This document shows, piece by piece, positions 18,287-27,471 of a stretch of 43,403 nt of DNA (within the stretch, counting starts at the first letter, position 1; the number at the start of each line of letters is the position of its first letter). Under the pieces are notes generated by a model. The model was given only the letters and a program-made list of their open reading frames with translations, ran no database searches and was not told the origin of the DNA. Source of the stretch: Bacteroidia bacterium. Its GTDB lineage: Bacteria; Bacteroidota; Bacteroidia; Bacteroidales; CAJPTX01. The position numbers and the translations under genes are program-made. The stretch spans positions 1-43,403 of the forward strand of contig CAJPTV010000002.1 in the NCBI GenBank assembly GCA_905373665.1, written 5' to 3'.

Positions 18287-19561
18287 ATGCGGAAAACGAC
18301 ATTACTCTTCGCTCTTCTTGCCAGTGCCGCTGTTGCCGTGGCAGCCCCGCGTACAGAGCCCGATTCTAAGGACTCTATGCACGTAGAGTACTTGGAGAAC
18401 CTAGACAAGATGCTCAACCTGTGGTACATTCGTCAGAATGTAGACAGCACGGTGCTCACCGAGACGTTTGACTACGACAGTGCGAGCATCATCCCCGAGT
18501 GTCCTGATTCGGTCTACTTGGCGCGTCTTGCCAAGATGAACACTCTGATAGAGCTCCCCTTTAACAGCGTAGTGCGTAACTACATCAGCGTCTATACCCA
18601 ACGCAAGCGTTCGCAGGTGGGGGTGATGCTCGGGCTTACGGACTACTATTTCCCCATCTTTGAGGAGATACTCGACTCGTACCAGTTGCCCATCGAGTTA
18701 CGTATTTTGCCCGTGATCGAGTCGGCGCTTAATCCGCGGGCAGTGTCGCGGGTGGGTGCTACGGGGCTCTGGCAGTTTATGTACAACACGGGGCGGCGTT
18801 ACAACCTTCAAATAGATTCGTACGTGGATGCGCGACGCGACCCCATTGCGGCAACCCATGCGGCAGCACGCTATCTCCGCGACCTTTACGAAATGTACGG
18901 CGACTGGACGCTCGTTATCGCAGCCTACAACTGCGGACCAGGGAATGTGAACAAGGCTATCCGTCGTGCGGGTGGAAAGCGCGACTATTGGGATATCTAC
19001 TATTTCCTCCCCCGTGAGACGCGGGGCTACGTCCCAGCCTTTATCGCTGCGAACTATGCGATGAACTATGCTGCCGAGCACCACATTACCCCCGTACAGC
19101 TGACCTTGCCTCAAACCACGGACACGATCGTCGTAAGTGGGCGGATGCACCTGCAACAGGTAGCTGAGGTACTCAATGTGCCGCTCCAACAGTTGCGCGA
19201 CCTTAATCCGCAATACAAGCACGACTTGTTGCCGTCGACGACCGCGAATATCATCCGCTTGCCCTTCGAGCACGTAGGGGCGTTTATCGACCGCGAGTCG
19301 GAGATACGGAGCTATAAGGATTCGGTCTTCCTCTCTCCGCAGCGTATCCGCGAACCGTTGCGTCATAAGGATGTGGACTTTGCAGCCATCCCAGGCGATG
19401 GGAGTGCCGTGCGCTACAAGGTGCGTCGTGGCGATGTCCTTGGGTCGATTGCAGCGCGCTATAAGGTGACGGTGCAGCAGCTTAAGTCGTGGAACGGCAT
19501 CTCTGGGCACATGATCCGCGAGGGGCAAACACTGCTCATTTACGGCAAGTCGCGTAGCTAG
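18287..19561 (+). CDS. Membrane-bound lytic transglycosylase (MltD-like) with LysM domain
   Basis: Cleaves the glycan strands of peptidoglycan, forming 1,6-anhydro-muramic ends, in the periplasm. 424 residues. The signal peptide is MRKTTLLFALLASAAVAVAA. The SLT domain has the catalytic glutamate at about 145 (PVIESALNP), then GATGLWQFM, AATHAAARYLRDL and AAYNCGPGNV. A C-terminal LysM domain (YKVRRGDVLGSIAARYKVT... to QTLLIYGK, about 373-421) should anchor the enzyme to the wall. The segment between them may hold a weaker LysM-like unit. It sits 14 nt after the DUF5683 gene and 30 nt before the SGNH/MBOAT genes. Those probably O-acetylate an envelope glycan, a modification that blocks lytic transglycosylases when it is on muramic acid. 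Confidence 0.92.
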   Translation: MRKTTLLFALLASAAVAVAAPRTEPDSKDSMHVEYLENLDKMLNLWYIRQNVDSTVLTETFDYDSASIIPECPDSVYLARLAKMNTLIELPFNSVVRNYISVYTQRKRSQVGVMLGLTDYYFPIFEEILDSYQLPIELRILPVIESALNPRAVSRVGATGLWQFMYNTGRRYNLQIDSYVDARRDPIAATHAAARYLRDLYEMYGDWTLVIAAYNCGPGNVNKAIRRAGGKRDYWDIYYFLPRETRGYVPAFIAANYAMNYAAEHHITPVQLTLPQTTDTIVVSGRMHLQQVAEVLNVPLQQLRDLNPQYKHDLLPSTTANIIRLPFEHVGAFIDRESEIRSYKDSVFLSPQRIREPLRHKDVDFAAIPGDGSAVRYKVRRGDVLGSIAARYKVTVQQLKSWNGISGHMIREGQTLLIYGKSRS

Positions 19562-19591
19562 CCTAGGAGCTTTCTTTATTCAACATCATTG

Positions 19592-21178
19592 ATGGTCTTT
19601 CGTAAGGTCGTCCTCTTTCTTACGGCGCTGCTTGGGGTGCTGTATGCACTTGCGTTGTTGAACAATGAGGCGACGCCGCTACCGCTTGCCGAGTATTGGA
19701 TGCCGCGCCGTTCGCAGATGCCGGGCTTTTTTGTCCGCGATTCGTTGCAAGGGTTGCAACTCGACGAGGCGGCACTCGAGCACCTCGCACAGGTAGATGC
19801 CCTAGCAAAGACCTTAGACGAAGATATTGAGCAGCCTAGCTCAGCATCAGTTTTACCGTCGCAGACTGTAGCAGCGGCGACACCTGCGCGTGTTGAGGTA
19901 ACACCACAGGAAAAGGCAGCTCAGAAAAAGCCCGAGGTGGCGGAAGGGGAAACCTCCGCAGATAACAAACCCGCTACTGAGCGCAAAGCCCCCGTGCAAA
20001 AACTCGAGTTTGGCGAGGAGGGCTATCGGCAACTGCTGAACTTCTGTCACCACTTACAGGCTATTGAGACGACGGGCAGGGAGGTCAGAATTCTTCACTA
20101 CGGGGACTCTCAGATCGAAGGCGACCGGGTCTCTTCGTACCTGCGAAGCCGCCTTCAAAAAGAGTTTGGAGGGGCTGGGGTCGGTTTCGTTACGCCCGTG
20201 CCGCCTGTTTACCCGCCTTACGGTTTGGCGTTGACGCCCTCGCGGCCGTGGCATTTCTACTCCATTATGCCGGCGCACCGTCGGAAAAAGGAGCTCTCTT
20301 ACGGACTCCTTGGGAGTGTCTGCCGATTTGATACGCAGGGGGAGCAGACCGATACCTCGCGCGTCATAGCCGAGGTACGCATAAAGCGCGATTTGAAAGC
20401 AGGTCGCGGGATGCAATTCTCACAGTGTAAAGTGCTTTTCTCTAACCCCGCCTCGGCGTGCAAAATAGGGGTGTATGTCAATGACTCAACGTCCACGACT
20501 AAGACCTTTGCCGCATCGCCTCATTTGCAACAAACGGTGCTTTCGCTTCCCGCCTCGGCTAATAAGTTCGCCGTACAGTTCTCAGCCGCTGAGCCGCCGA
20601 ATATCTACGGACTGGCTTTTGATACGGGCTATGGAGTGCAAGTAGACAATGTGCCGCTGCGAGGAAGCGGGGGAACGGACTTTGGGGCGATCGCCGACAC
20701 GATGTTTATGCAGGTGGAAAAGGTCTTGTCGCCCAAGCTCGTTTTGCTCCAGTTTGGGGTGAATGTCGTCCCTTCGCAGCTTTCTAACTACAACCACTAC
20801 AGTAAGCAACTGCAGACGCAGATCGAACGCCTTAAGGAGCTCCTCCCCTCGGCTACGTTCATCCTATTGGGCGTGAGCGATATGGGGCTTAAGGAGGAGG
20901 AGAGCTTCCACTCTTACCCCAATGTCGGGCGTGTACGGACAGCACAACGCGAGGCGGCGCTGCGTGCGGGGATTGCCTTTTGGGATAGCTATGCGGCTAT
21001 GGGGGGCGCGAATGCCATCATCCGTTGGGTAAACAGTGGGCTCGCTACGAGCGACTACGTGCACTTTACCCCGCGGGGGGCACGTTTCCTAGCGGAGATG
21101 TTCTCCACGGCGTTGTTGGACTTCTATGCCAATACTGAGGAGTATGGGAAGCAGCTCATCGAAGAAAAGTTGCAGTAA
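19592..21178 (+). CDS. Membrane-anchored SGNH-hydrolase-fold protein (first of two)
   Basis: 528 residues from the ATG at 19592 (a TTG lies just before at 19589). One N-terminal hydrophobic segment (VVLFLTALLGVLYALALL) anchors it, followed by a low-complexity Ala/Glu/Pro/Lys-rich linker (about 90-140) that would span the periplasm. The SGNH catalytic domain follows: block I YGDSQIEGD with Ser173, a block III variant QFGVNV (Asn kept but the usual GxND changed), and block V DYVH with Asp488 and His491. SGNH proteins next to MBOAT proteins commonly transfer acetyl groups to glycans (PatB or AlgX/AlgJ type). The enzyme is therefore more likely an O-acetyltransferase or its partner than a lipase. 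The acceptor cannot be told from the sequence. Confidence 0.8.
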   Translation: MVFRKVVLFLTALLGVLYALALLNNEATPLPLAEYWMPRRSQMPGFFVRDSLQGLQLDEAALEHLAQVDALAKTLDEDIEQPSSASVLPSQTVAAATPARVEVTPQEKAAQKKPEVAEGETSADNKPATERKAPVQKLEFGEEGYRQLLNFCHHLQAIETTGREVRILHYGDSQIEGDRVSSYLRSRLQKEFGGAGVGFVTPVPPVYPPYGLALTPSRPWHFYSIMPAHRRKKELSYGLLGSVCRFDTQGEQTDTSRVIAEVRIKRDLKAGRGMQFSQCKVLFSNPASACKIGVYVNDSTSTTKTFAASPHLQQTVLSLPASANKFAVQFSAAEPPNIYGLAFDTGYGVQVDNVPLRGSGGTDFGAIADTMFMQVEKVLSPKLVLLQFGVNVVPSQLSNYNHYSKQLQTQIERLKELLPSATFILLGVSDMGLKEEESFHSYPNVGRVRTAQREAALRAGIAFWDSYAAMGGANAIIRWVNSGLATSDYVHFTPRGARFLAEMFSTALLDFYANTEEYGKQLIEEKLQ

Positions 21179-21203
21179 CGTTGAGGTGGTAAAAGAGCTT
21201 CGG

Positions 21204-22424
21204 ATGTCGTTCGTGAAAAACGTGCAGCTTCTTCTCCTTTTGTGCTTACCGAGTCTGAGCCTCTTCGGACAGTCGCCCGAGGATGCCTCTACGTGGAACG
21301 AGAGCTACTTAGACAGCCTTGCCCTCTACTGGCCAGACAATACGATAGAGAACCCGATTGGCGCGCCCGCATGGAACCCGAAGAAAGGGAAGCGGTTGAC
21401 GATTGTCCAGCTGGGCGATTCGCATATTCAGGGTGACTTCTCCTCTTGCGCCACGCGCAACTATCTGACCGATCGATTCGGTATTGAGCTGCCCCCGCGT
21501 GGCTTTGCCTTCCCGTACGGGATGGCGCGCACCAACGAACCCTTGGACTTAAAGAGCTCGAGTGCGAACCGTAAGGGATGGACGCCGACCCTGAGCACGA
21601 AGAACCGTAATCCGCAACCCCTTGGGCTCTCCTCTTCGGCGATTGAAGCCAAGAATGTCAACTCGACGCTCCACCTTCGCTTCTTGCCCGAGCGGGGCTA
21701 TACCTCCTTGCCTAAGATTGTTTCCATCCTCTACGCCCCTTCGGAAAATGTGCCCTTGCCGCTGCTCAATGGCGAATCGCCTATCGATATTGATACGACG
21801 CGCGGGGTTGCGACCTTCCACTTTGACGAGCCGCCTGCGAAACTCAACCTGACGCTCAAGAAGAGCTCGCCCGCGGACTCTCCCTTCCGTCTCCTAGGCT
21901 TTGTCTTTGACAATGAGGCGTCGCCACTTATCTACCATGCCGCAGGGCTTAACGGGGCAGATGTCAATGCCTATCTCCGTAATACGGCGCTCCCGTTAGA
22001 GTTGGAGATCCTCAAGCCCGATATCATCATCATCTCTCTCGGCACGAACGATGCTTACAACCGAGGCTTTGACCCTCTCCTCTTTGCAAGCAACCTCCGA
22101 ATGCTGATCAGGCAACTGCAAGCCTCTTGCCCGGGGGTCTTTGTTATCTTGACAACCCCCAATGATCACCTCTTACGTACGCGGGAGGTAAACCCCCGTG
22201 TGGAGGCAGCCTCCGAGGTTATTCGCAACCTCGCCGTCGAACAAGAGGTTGGCTTGTGGGACTTTAACCGAATTATGGGGGGGACGGGGAGCATCCACTC
22301 ATGGTTTAACCACGGACTCACGGCGCACGATTGCTTGCACCTCTCGCCCCAAGGCTACCGCTTGCAGGGGAAGCTCCTCGGGGTGGCACTTTACCGTCTT
22401 TTAATCCAACAGCGTGGTAAATAG
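21204..22424 (+). CDS. Secreted SGNH-hydrolase-fold protein (second of two)
   Basis: 406 residues from the ATG at 21204, chosen because a signal peptide (VKNVQLLLLLCLPSLSLFG) follows at once. An earlier in-frame ATG would overlap the preceding gene. All SGNH blocks are intact: LGDSHIQGD with Ser73, SLGTND, and DCLH with Asp376 and His379. It thus looks more complete catalytically than its upstream neighbour, to which it is distantly related in layout. It ends 2 nt before the MBOAT gene, so the two are almost certainly co-translated. In the likely pathway MBOAT passes acetyl groups across the membrane and the SGNH proteins place them on a glycan. Assignment to peptidoglycan rather than LPS or capsule rests only on the adjacent lytic transglycosylase. 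Confidence 0.82.
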   Translation: MSFVKNVQLLLLLCLPSLSLFGQSPEDASTWNESYLDSLALYWPDNTIENPIGAPAWNPKKGKRLTIVQLGDSHIQGDFSSCATRNYLTDRFGIELPPRGFAFPYGMARTNEPLDLKSSSANRKGWTPTLSTKNRNPQPLGLSSSAIEAKNVNSTLHLRFLPERGYTSLPKIVSILYAPSENVPLPLLNGESPIDIDTTRGVATFHFDEPPAKLNLTLKKSSPADSPFRLLGFVFDNEASPLIYHAAGLNGADVNAYLRNTALPLELEILKPDIIIISLGTNDAYNRGFDPLLFASNLRMLIRQLQASCPGVFVILTTPNDHLLRTREVNPRVEAASEVIRNLAVEQEVGLWDFNRIMGGTGSIHSWFNHGLTAHDCLHLSPQGYRLQGKLLGVALYRLLIQQRGK

Positions 22425-22426
22425 CG

Positions 22427-23941
22427 ATGTGGGAACGCATAGCCGACTTCTTTAGCTACAACAATCTTCAGCCCTTGCTTTTTACGCACGTAGAGTTTTG
22501 GCTCTTTTTCCTTGTGGTGGGGGTTGGGCTCTTGCTGATTGGCAAACGGAACGCCATCCGAGTGCCTTTCCTCTTTGCCGCGAGCCTTTTGTTCTATTAC
22601 AAGAGCTGTGGACTGTTCTTCCTTCTGATACTGCTCTCTATTCTCTTTAATTTCGCCACAGGAAGGCTCTTAAATCGCATTCAATCAAAAGGGTGGCGTA
22701 AGACTACGCTTGTCGTCTCTGTTGGGCTAAATTTAGCCCTGTTGGCGTATTTCAAGTATGCACTCTTTTTTGTGAACAGCGTTAACGCGCTAGCGGATGT
22801 ACAGCTCGAGCATACGAACCTCTTTGCGCAGTTCCTCGCGTGGCTGTTAGACAAGCCCTCGGAGGTGGGGATGGTGCTCTTGCCCGTGGGGATTAGCTTC
22901 TACACCTTCCAAGCCATCAGCTATGTTGTGGACGTGTATCGCGGGGATATTAAGCCGCTGCGAAGTATCATAGATTTCGGCTTTTACCTCTCCTTCTTTC
23001 CGCAGCTTATTGCAGGCCCTATTGTGCGAGCGTCGGAGTTTATCCCCCAAATCCAGCGCCCTTACATCCTGAGTGCGCGCGAAGCGGGACACGCCCTTTT
23101 CCTTATCCTGATTGGGCTCTTCAAGAAGATTATCTTGTCAGACTACTTGGCACTGAACCTTGTCGACCGTGTCTTTGACAACCCCGTTGCTTACTCGGGC
23201 GTGGAGAACCTCATGGCGTCGTATGGTTATACCCTCCAAATCTATTGTGACTTCTCAGGCTACACGGACATTGCGATCGGGATTGCCCTCTTGCTCGGTT
23301 ATCGTCTCGCCCTTAACTTCAATTTCCCGTATAAAGCAGCGAGTTTGACGGACTTCTGGCGACGCTGGCATATCTCCCTCTCGTCGTGGCTGCGAGACTA
23401 TCTCTATATCCCGCTCGGGGGGAGTCGGCACGGTCGCCTCGTAATGTGGATGAGCCTAACTCTTACCATGCTCCTCGGGGGCTTGTGGCACGGTGCGGAC
23501 TGGACGTTTGTCTTTTGGGGGCTAGCGCACGGCTTAGGGCTCGTGGTGAGCAAGCTCATTGACCGACTACCGCGCCCCTTCTTGGAGCAGCGGGGGGTAC
23601 GGATTGCCCGCAGGGTGCTCTGTTTTCACTATGTGGTCTTCTTGTGGATATTCTTCCGTGCCACGAACTTCGAGCACGCGATGCAGGTGCTGGGGCAAAT
23701 CGCAGGGGCGTTTGACATTCGTCATCTGTCGCAGTTTGTTACCGCCTATTGGGCAGCGTCGCTCTTGCTACTCTTGGGCTATGGGCTACACTGGATGCCC
23801 TCGCAGTGGGTAGAGCGTGCCCGTGGTAACTTTATCTCGCTCCATTGGGCATGGAAGTTTGCCCTAACGCTCGTGTTAGTGCTCATCGTTTTACGAGTAC
23901 AGACGGCGGATTTGCAACCCTTTATCTATTTTGACTTCTAG
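22427..23941 (+). CDS. MBOAT-family membrane O-acyltransferase (AlgI/DltB/PatA-like)
   Basis: 504-residue polytopic membrane protein with about ten hydrophobic segments. Family hallmarks include LPVGISFYTFQAISYVVDVY, AGPIVRASEF, YCDFSGYTDIAIG, FWRRWHISLSSWLRDYLYIPLGG and GGLWHGADWTF. The catalytic histidine is at about 355 in LWHGA. The family transfers acyl (usually acetyl) groups across the inner membrane to a periplasmic SGNH partner. Two such partners lie directly upstream. DltB is unlikely because no dltA, dltC or dltD is near. It ends the long plus-strand run that starts at parA. The 45 bp after it show no strong terminator. Confidence 0.93.
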   Translation: MWERIADFFSYNNLQPLLFTHVEFWLFFLVVGVGLLLIGKRNAIRVPFLFAASLLFYYKSCGLFFLLILLSILFNFATGRLLNRIQSKGWRKTTLVVSVGLNLALLAYFKYALFFVNSVNALADVQLEHTNLFAQFLAWLLDKPSEVGMVLLPVGISFYTFQAISYVVDVYRGDIKPLRSIIDFGFYLSFFPQLIAGPIVRASEFIPQIQRPYILSAREAGHALFLILIGLFKKIILSDYLALNLVDRVFDNPVAYSGVENLMASYGYTLQIYCDFSGYTDIAIGIALLLGYRLALNFNFPYKAASLTDFWRRWHISLSSWLRDYLYIPLGGSRHGRLVMWMSLTLTMLLGGLWHGADWTFVFWGLAHGLGLVVSKLIDRLPRPFLEQRGVRIARRVLCFHYVVFLWIFFRATNFEHAMQVLGQIAGAFDIRHLSQFVTAYWAASLLLLLGYGLHWMPSQWVERARGNFISLHWAWKFALTLVLVLIVLRVQTADLQPFIYFDF

Positions 23942-23986
23942 GCAATACAACAATTTTGCTACAACGAGGGTTATTACTACCAAATA

Positions 23987-24529
23987 ATGCTATTAGAAAT
24001 GAAACGCCGTTTGACTCTCGTTGTCGGACTTTTGTTCGCCTTCCTTCTTTGCGCTACTTCCTCTCTACGGGCTGCTTCGCCGCTCAAGTGGTACACCCTT
24101 GAGGAGGCTATGGAGGCTGCGAAAAAGAACCCTAAGCCCCTGTTGATAGACCTCTATACCGACTGGTGTGGGTGGTGTAAAAAGCTCGACGCTGACACCT
24201 TTGGGCACGAGGGGATTGCTAAATACATTGGCGAGAACTTCTACCCTGTGAAGTTCAATGCCGAGCAGCGCGAGACGGTTAAGTTCCTCGGTAAGGAATA
24301 TACGCCAGATGCGAAGGAGCGGACACACCCGCTTGCGATGGCGCTCACTGCTGGGCGTCTCTCTTACCCGATGCTCGTCTATATGAAGGCAGACGGACAG
24401 CTCATTACAACCGTACCAGGTTATGCAGCGCCAAAGCAGATAGAGCCTATCCTTAAGTTTATTGCGACGGGGGCTTACGAGACGAAGACGTGGGAAGAGT
24501 TCTCTAGGGACTTCAAGTCTACGCTCTAG
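23987..24529 (+). CDS. Secreted thioredoxin-fold protein
   Basis: 180 residues. The N-terminal hydrophobic signal peptide (about 9-29) is followed by a thioredoxin-like domain with the redox motif Cys61-Gly-Trp-Cys64 in YTDWCGWCKKLD and the cis-proline region LSYPMLVY. It resembles periplasmic thiol-disulfide proteins of the thioredoxin_7/DUF255-like type. It could reduce or oxidise disulfides in the envelope; partners are not evident. The start could also be the ATG at 23999, which gives the same signal peptide. An imperfect promoter (TTTTG near 23953 and TATTACTA near 23972) precedes it. It is followed after 32 nt by a DEAD-box helicase gene. Confidence 0.88.
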   Translation: MLLEMKRRLTLVVGLLFAFLLCATSSLRAASPLKWYTLEEAMEAAKKNPKPLLIDLYTDWCGWCKKLDADTFGHEGIAKYIGENFYPVKFNAEQRETVKFLGKEYTPDAKERTHPLAMALTAGRLSYPMLVYMKADGQLITTVPGYAAPKQIEPILKFIATGAYETKTWEEFSRDFKSTL

Positions 24530-24561
24530 TTGCCCGCTCATCTAAAACAGAGCCGCATACC

Positions 24562-25812
24562 GTGTTATTTGAGAATTACCGATTTATCGCACCCCTTGCC
24601 GCTAATCTAAAGCGCGAGGGGTTTCGTCGTCCTACGGATATCCAGTTCCGAGCTATACGCCCAACCCTTATGGGTTCGGACTTGTTGGCTATTGCCCAAA
24701 CGGGAACGGGCAAGACGATGGCTTTTGCCATCCCGATCATTGAACGCCTCGGACGTTCGAAGTATCGCCCTGAGGAGCATACGCCGCGCGCACTCGTGCT
24801 GGTGCCGACCTACGAATTGGCACGGCAGATTGCCGAGGTCTTCCGCAAGTTAGCCGAGGGGACAGGCGTAACTGTCTTTTGTGTTACAGGAGGGGGGGCT
24901 ATTGACGACCTTGTGAGGAGTATCCCCCGCCGTCCAGACATTGTGGTGGCTACCCCTGGGCGCGTCCTAGACTTGGTGCGTAACCGTAACCTCTTGCTCC
25001 ATGGTCTGCAAATCCTTGTCTTAGACGAAGCGGATCGGATGCTGAGCCTCGGCTTTCGTCCAGACATTGATAGCCTCCTTGGGCATACGCCGCGTCGGCG
25101 ACAAACGCTCTTTTACTCAGCTACCATTTCGCCCGAGATAAAGCGCCTTGCCCATCGGCTGGTCTACAACCCTATCCGCATTGAGATTGCGCCCGAAGAC
25201 CCGATTACCCACAACGTGCGACACGCCCTCTTGGAAGTGGCGATGGATGACAAGCGGTTCTACCTCGAGCGCGTTATCCGCGAGCACCCCGAGGCGAAGA
25301 TCCTCGTCTTCGTGCGAACGAAGGTACGTGCCGAGCGCGTACAAGCCGCCATGCGGCGCGTAGAAATCGAAACTGGCGTCATCCATGGAGGATTGAGTCG
25401 AATGGAGCGACAGTGGGCTCTAAACGCGTTTTCTGACGATAGTAACCCTATCCTCATCGCCACGGATCTTTCCGCCCGCGGTTTGGACATCCCCAATATC
25501 CAGTATGTGGTGAACTACGACATGCCTACCGAGCCCGAGGTTTATGTGCATCGGATTGGGCGTACGGGGCGTGGTAATCAGCATGGTGTGGCAATCTCGT
25601 TCTGTGCCCCTGAGGAGACGAAGCTTCGTGAGGCGATAGAGAAGTTCATTGGGCAACACCTTTCTATCATTGAGCTAGACGAGGAGGAGCGCGACGCAAC
25701 GCTTGACTTCTCCCGATCCTCGGAGTCAGACTGGACGACGCTCATCCGTCGCGAACACGAACGCGAGGAAACATTTGAAGCGGCAAAGAAGCGCAAGAAA
25801 CGGAAGAAGTAA
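24562..25812 (+). CDS. DEAD-box ATP-dependent RNA helicase (RhlE-like)
   Basis: 416 residues from a GTG at 24562; no upstream or nearby ATG gives the N-terminus. Motifs in order: Q motif (RRPTDIQ, about 22-28), Walker A AQTGTGKT (45-52), PTYELARQ, TPGR, DEAD (155-158), SAT, then in the second RecA domain ATDLSARGLDI and HRIGRTGR. A basic tail (KKRKKRKK) should bind RNA. It is likely to act in ribosome assembly or RNA turnover. The RhlE subfamily is a guess from length and layout. The dtd gene begins 3 nt after its stop, so the two are translationally linked. Confidence 0.94.
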   Translation: MLFENYRFIAPLAANLKREGFRRPTDIQFRAIRPTLMGSDLLAIAQTGTGKTMAFAIPIIERLGRSKYRPEEHTPRALVLVPTYELARQIAEVFRKLAEGTGVTVFCVTGGGAIDDLVRSIPRRPDIVVATPGRVLDLVRNRNLLLHGLQILVLDEADRMLSLGFRPDIDSLLGHTPRRRQTLFYSATISPEIKRLAHRLVYNPIRIEIAPEDPITHNVRHALLEVAMDDKRFYLERVIREHPEAKILVFVRTKVRAERVQAAMRRVEIETGVIHGGLSRMERQWALNAFSDDSNPILIATDLSARGLDIPNIQYVVNYDMPTEPEVYVHRIGRTGRGNQHGVAISFCAPEETKLREAIEKFIGQHLSIIELDEEERDATLDFSRSSESDWTTLIRREHEREETFEAAKKRKKRKK

Positions 25813-25815
25813 ACC

Positions 25816-26250
25816 ATGCGTTCTGTAATCCAACGTGTGAGCTCGGCATCGGTGACTGTCGATGGGGAGTGTATTGCCTCTATTGGGCATGGGCTATTGG
25901 TGCTGGTCGCTTTTACGCATACTGACCAGCCAGCAGACCTAGACTTTTCGGTGCGAAAGATCCCCAACCTCCGTATCTTTAATGACGAGGCTGGGGTGAT
26001 GAACAAAAGCCTCGTGGACGTCGGGGGCGACCTACTCCTCGTCAGCCAATTTACCCTCTATGCGCAGTGTGCGAAAGGCAACCGCCCCTCTTACATCGAG
26101 AGTGCGCCGCGGGAGGTCGCCGAGCCCCTTTATGAGGAAATGATTGTGCGGCTGGAGTCTACCCTTGGTCGCCTCATCCAGCGCGGGCGCTTTGGAGCAG
26201 ACATGAAGGTGGCGTTGGTGAACGACGGTCCTGTGACGATCTTGTTATAA
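25816..26250 (+). CDS. dtd: D-aminoacyl-tRNA deacylase
   Basis: Hydrolyses D-amino acids (and mischarged glycine) from tRNAs, a chirality proofreading step in the cytoplasm. 144 residues, full length. The start MRSVIQRVSSASVTV, SQFTLYA and the NDGPVT motif near the C-terminus (providing the Gly-cisPro loop) are diagnostic. It is the last gene of the thioredoxin-helicase-dtd group, with a 3-nt gap to the helicase. It converges with the minus-strand DUF1016 gene. The 53 bp between them hold no clear terminator. Confidence 0.96.
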   Translation: MRSVIQRVSSASVTVDGECIASIGHGLLVLVAFTHTDQPADLDFSVRKIPNLRIFNDEAGVMNKSLVDVGGDLLLVSQFTLYAQCAKGNRPSYIESAPREVAEPLYEEMIVRLESTLGRLIQRGRFGADMKVALVNDGPVTILL

Positions 26251-26303
26251 AGGGCGAGGGCGTTACAAGAATTGACGCTGCGCTATCACGCGCCGTACAG
26301 CCT

Positions 26304-27419
26304 CTAGGATTCTAATGCTTGTTCGATTTCCTCAATCGTAGGGAGCGACGCTTGATACCCTTCCGAGAGATTGTTGTAGAGCTCGTAAACAGAGACCCCG
26401 ATCGGGGTGATTAGGTCAGATAAAGCATACTCTGCCACCACGTCATTCTTGTCCTTACAAATCAGAAGCCCAAGGGTCGGGTTATCGCCCTCTTGACGGA
26501 GTTGGCGATCGATTGCCGTTACATAGAACTTCAGTTGCCCTACGTGTTCGGGCTTAAAGGAGACGGTCTTCAGCTCCACGACTACGTAGCAATGCAACTG
26601 CGCATTATAAAAAAGGAGGTCTAGGAAAAACTCATCACCATTGACGTCGAGACGCACATTCTTACCATAGAAACAGAAGCCCTTTCCCAACTCAAGAAGA
26701 AAGTGTATCATGTTCTCTACCAAATATGCCTGCAATTCTCGCTCATCATAATCTTTACGCAGCGTAAGAAAATCAAAGACATAAGGGTCTTTAATGAGTT
26801 GCTGTGCAAGATCCGATTGGGGTTTGGGGAGGCGTTCTTGAAAATTAGTAATGCCTTTTCCCTGACGTTCAAAAAGACGCGACGCGATTTGGTGGTTGAG
26901 CACCGAGCGACTCCAGTTATTTTCCACCGTAGAGCGGATATAAAATACTGCTTCTGGGAGGCTTTTGCAGTGCCGCATAATCATGATGTGATGCCCCCAA
27001 GGGATGGAAAAAAAGAGTCGTTCGTCGAGAAGATCGGAAAAAGTAGGAGGCTCTTGAACTACGAGAGTGGTGTGGGGGGAGCTATTACTCTCTAATTCAC
27101 CGACAACTTGTTGGCGAATTATATCCTTTTGATTATAATACAGATACCACTGTCTTATATCTCGCAAATTTGTCAACGAGAACCCCTTCATCTCAGGGAA
27201 AGCGTCGAGCAAATCTTGACTGAGTTTGGGGAGGAAGCCATCACCCCATTTCGCATCTTGTTGCTTTTTGACAATCTCTGCCCCGAGCTGCCAATAGAGT
27301 TGTAGTAGCTCGGTGTTGACGCGAATAGCCGCCTTGATTTGGGTTTGCTGAATACGCGTCTTGAGGTCTTGTAACCATGCGCGATATTCGGACTGCTGGT
27401 CGACCGTTGTTATTGCCAT
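26304..27419 (-). CDS. DUF1016 / YhcG-family PD-(D/E)XK nuclease-fold protein
   Basis: 371 residues. The N-terminal helical DUF1016 region carries the typical NTELLQLYWQLGAEIV and SLTNLRDIRQWYLYY. The C-terminal PD-(D/E)XK domain has Asp267 (FFLDLLFYN) and Glu282-Leu-Lys284 (VVVELKTV), then GQLKFYV, so the active site appears complete. The family is common and patchily distributed in bacteria, often near restriction or mobile genes. A DNA endonuclease role is inferred from the fold, and the physiological job is unknown. Its AT-richer sequence and its position between xseA and dtd suggest acquisition. It could be co-transcribed with xseA, whose stop is 52 bp upstream. Confidence 0.88.
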   Translation of the reverse strand: MAITTVDQQSEYRAWLQDLKTRIQQTQIKAAIRVNTELLQLYWQLGAEIVKKQQDAKWGDGFLPKLSQDLLDAFPEMKGFSLTNLRDIRQWYLYYNQKDIIRQQVVGELESNSSPHTTLVVQEPPTFSDLLDERLFFSIPWGHHIMIMRHCKSLPEAVFYIRSTVENNWSRSVLNHQIASRLFERQGKGITNFQERLPKPQSDLAQQLIKDPYVFDFLTLRKDYDERELQAYLVENMIHFLLELGKGFCFYGKNVRLDVNGDEFFLDLLFYNAQLHCYVVVELKTVSFKPEHVGQLKFYVTAIDRQLRQEGDNPTLGLLICKDKNDVVAEYALSDLITPIGVSVYELYNNLSEGYQASLPTIEEIEQALES

Positions 27420-27471
27420 AATCGATGTTTTTTATTGACACAGAAGTAAAAGATATGTGGGTAGGGATACT

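Noticed and set aside
18698..19528. Long antisense open frame (276 codons) within the lytic transglycosylase gene; also one at 10813-11619 opposite glnS
   Set aside because: No recognisable protein features, and the opposite strand encodes clearly conserved enzymes.
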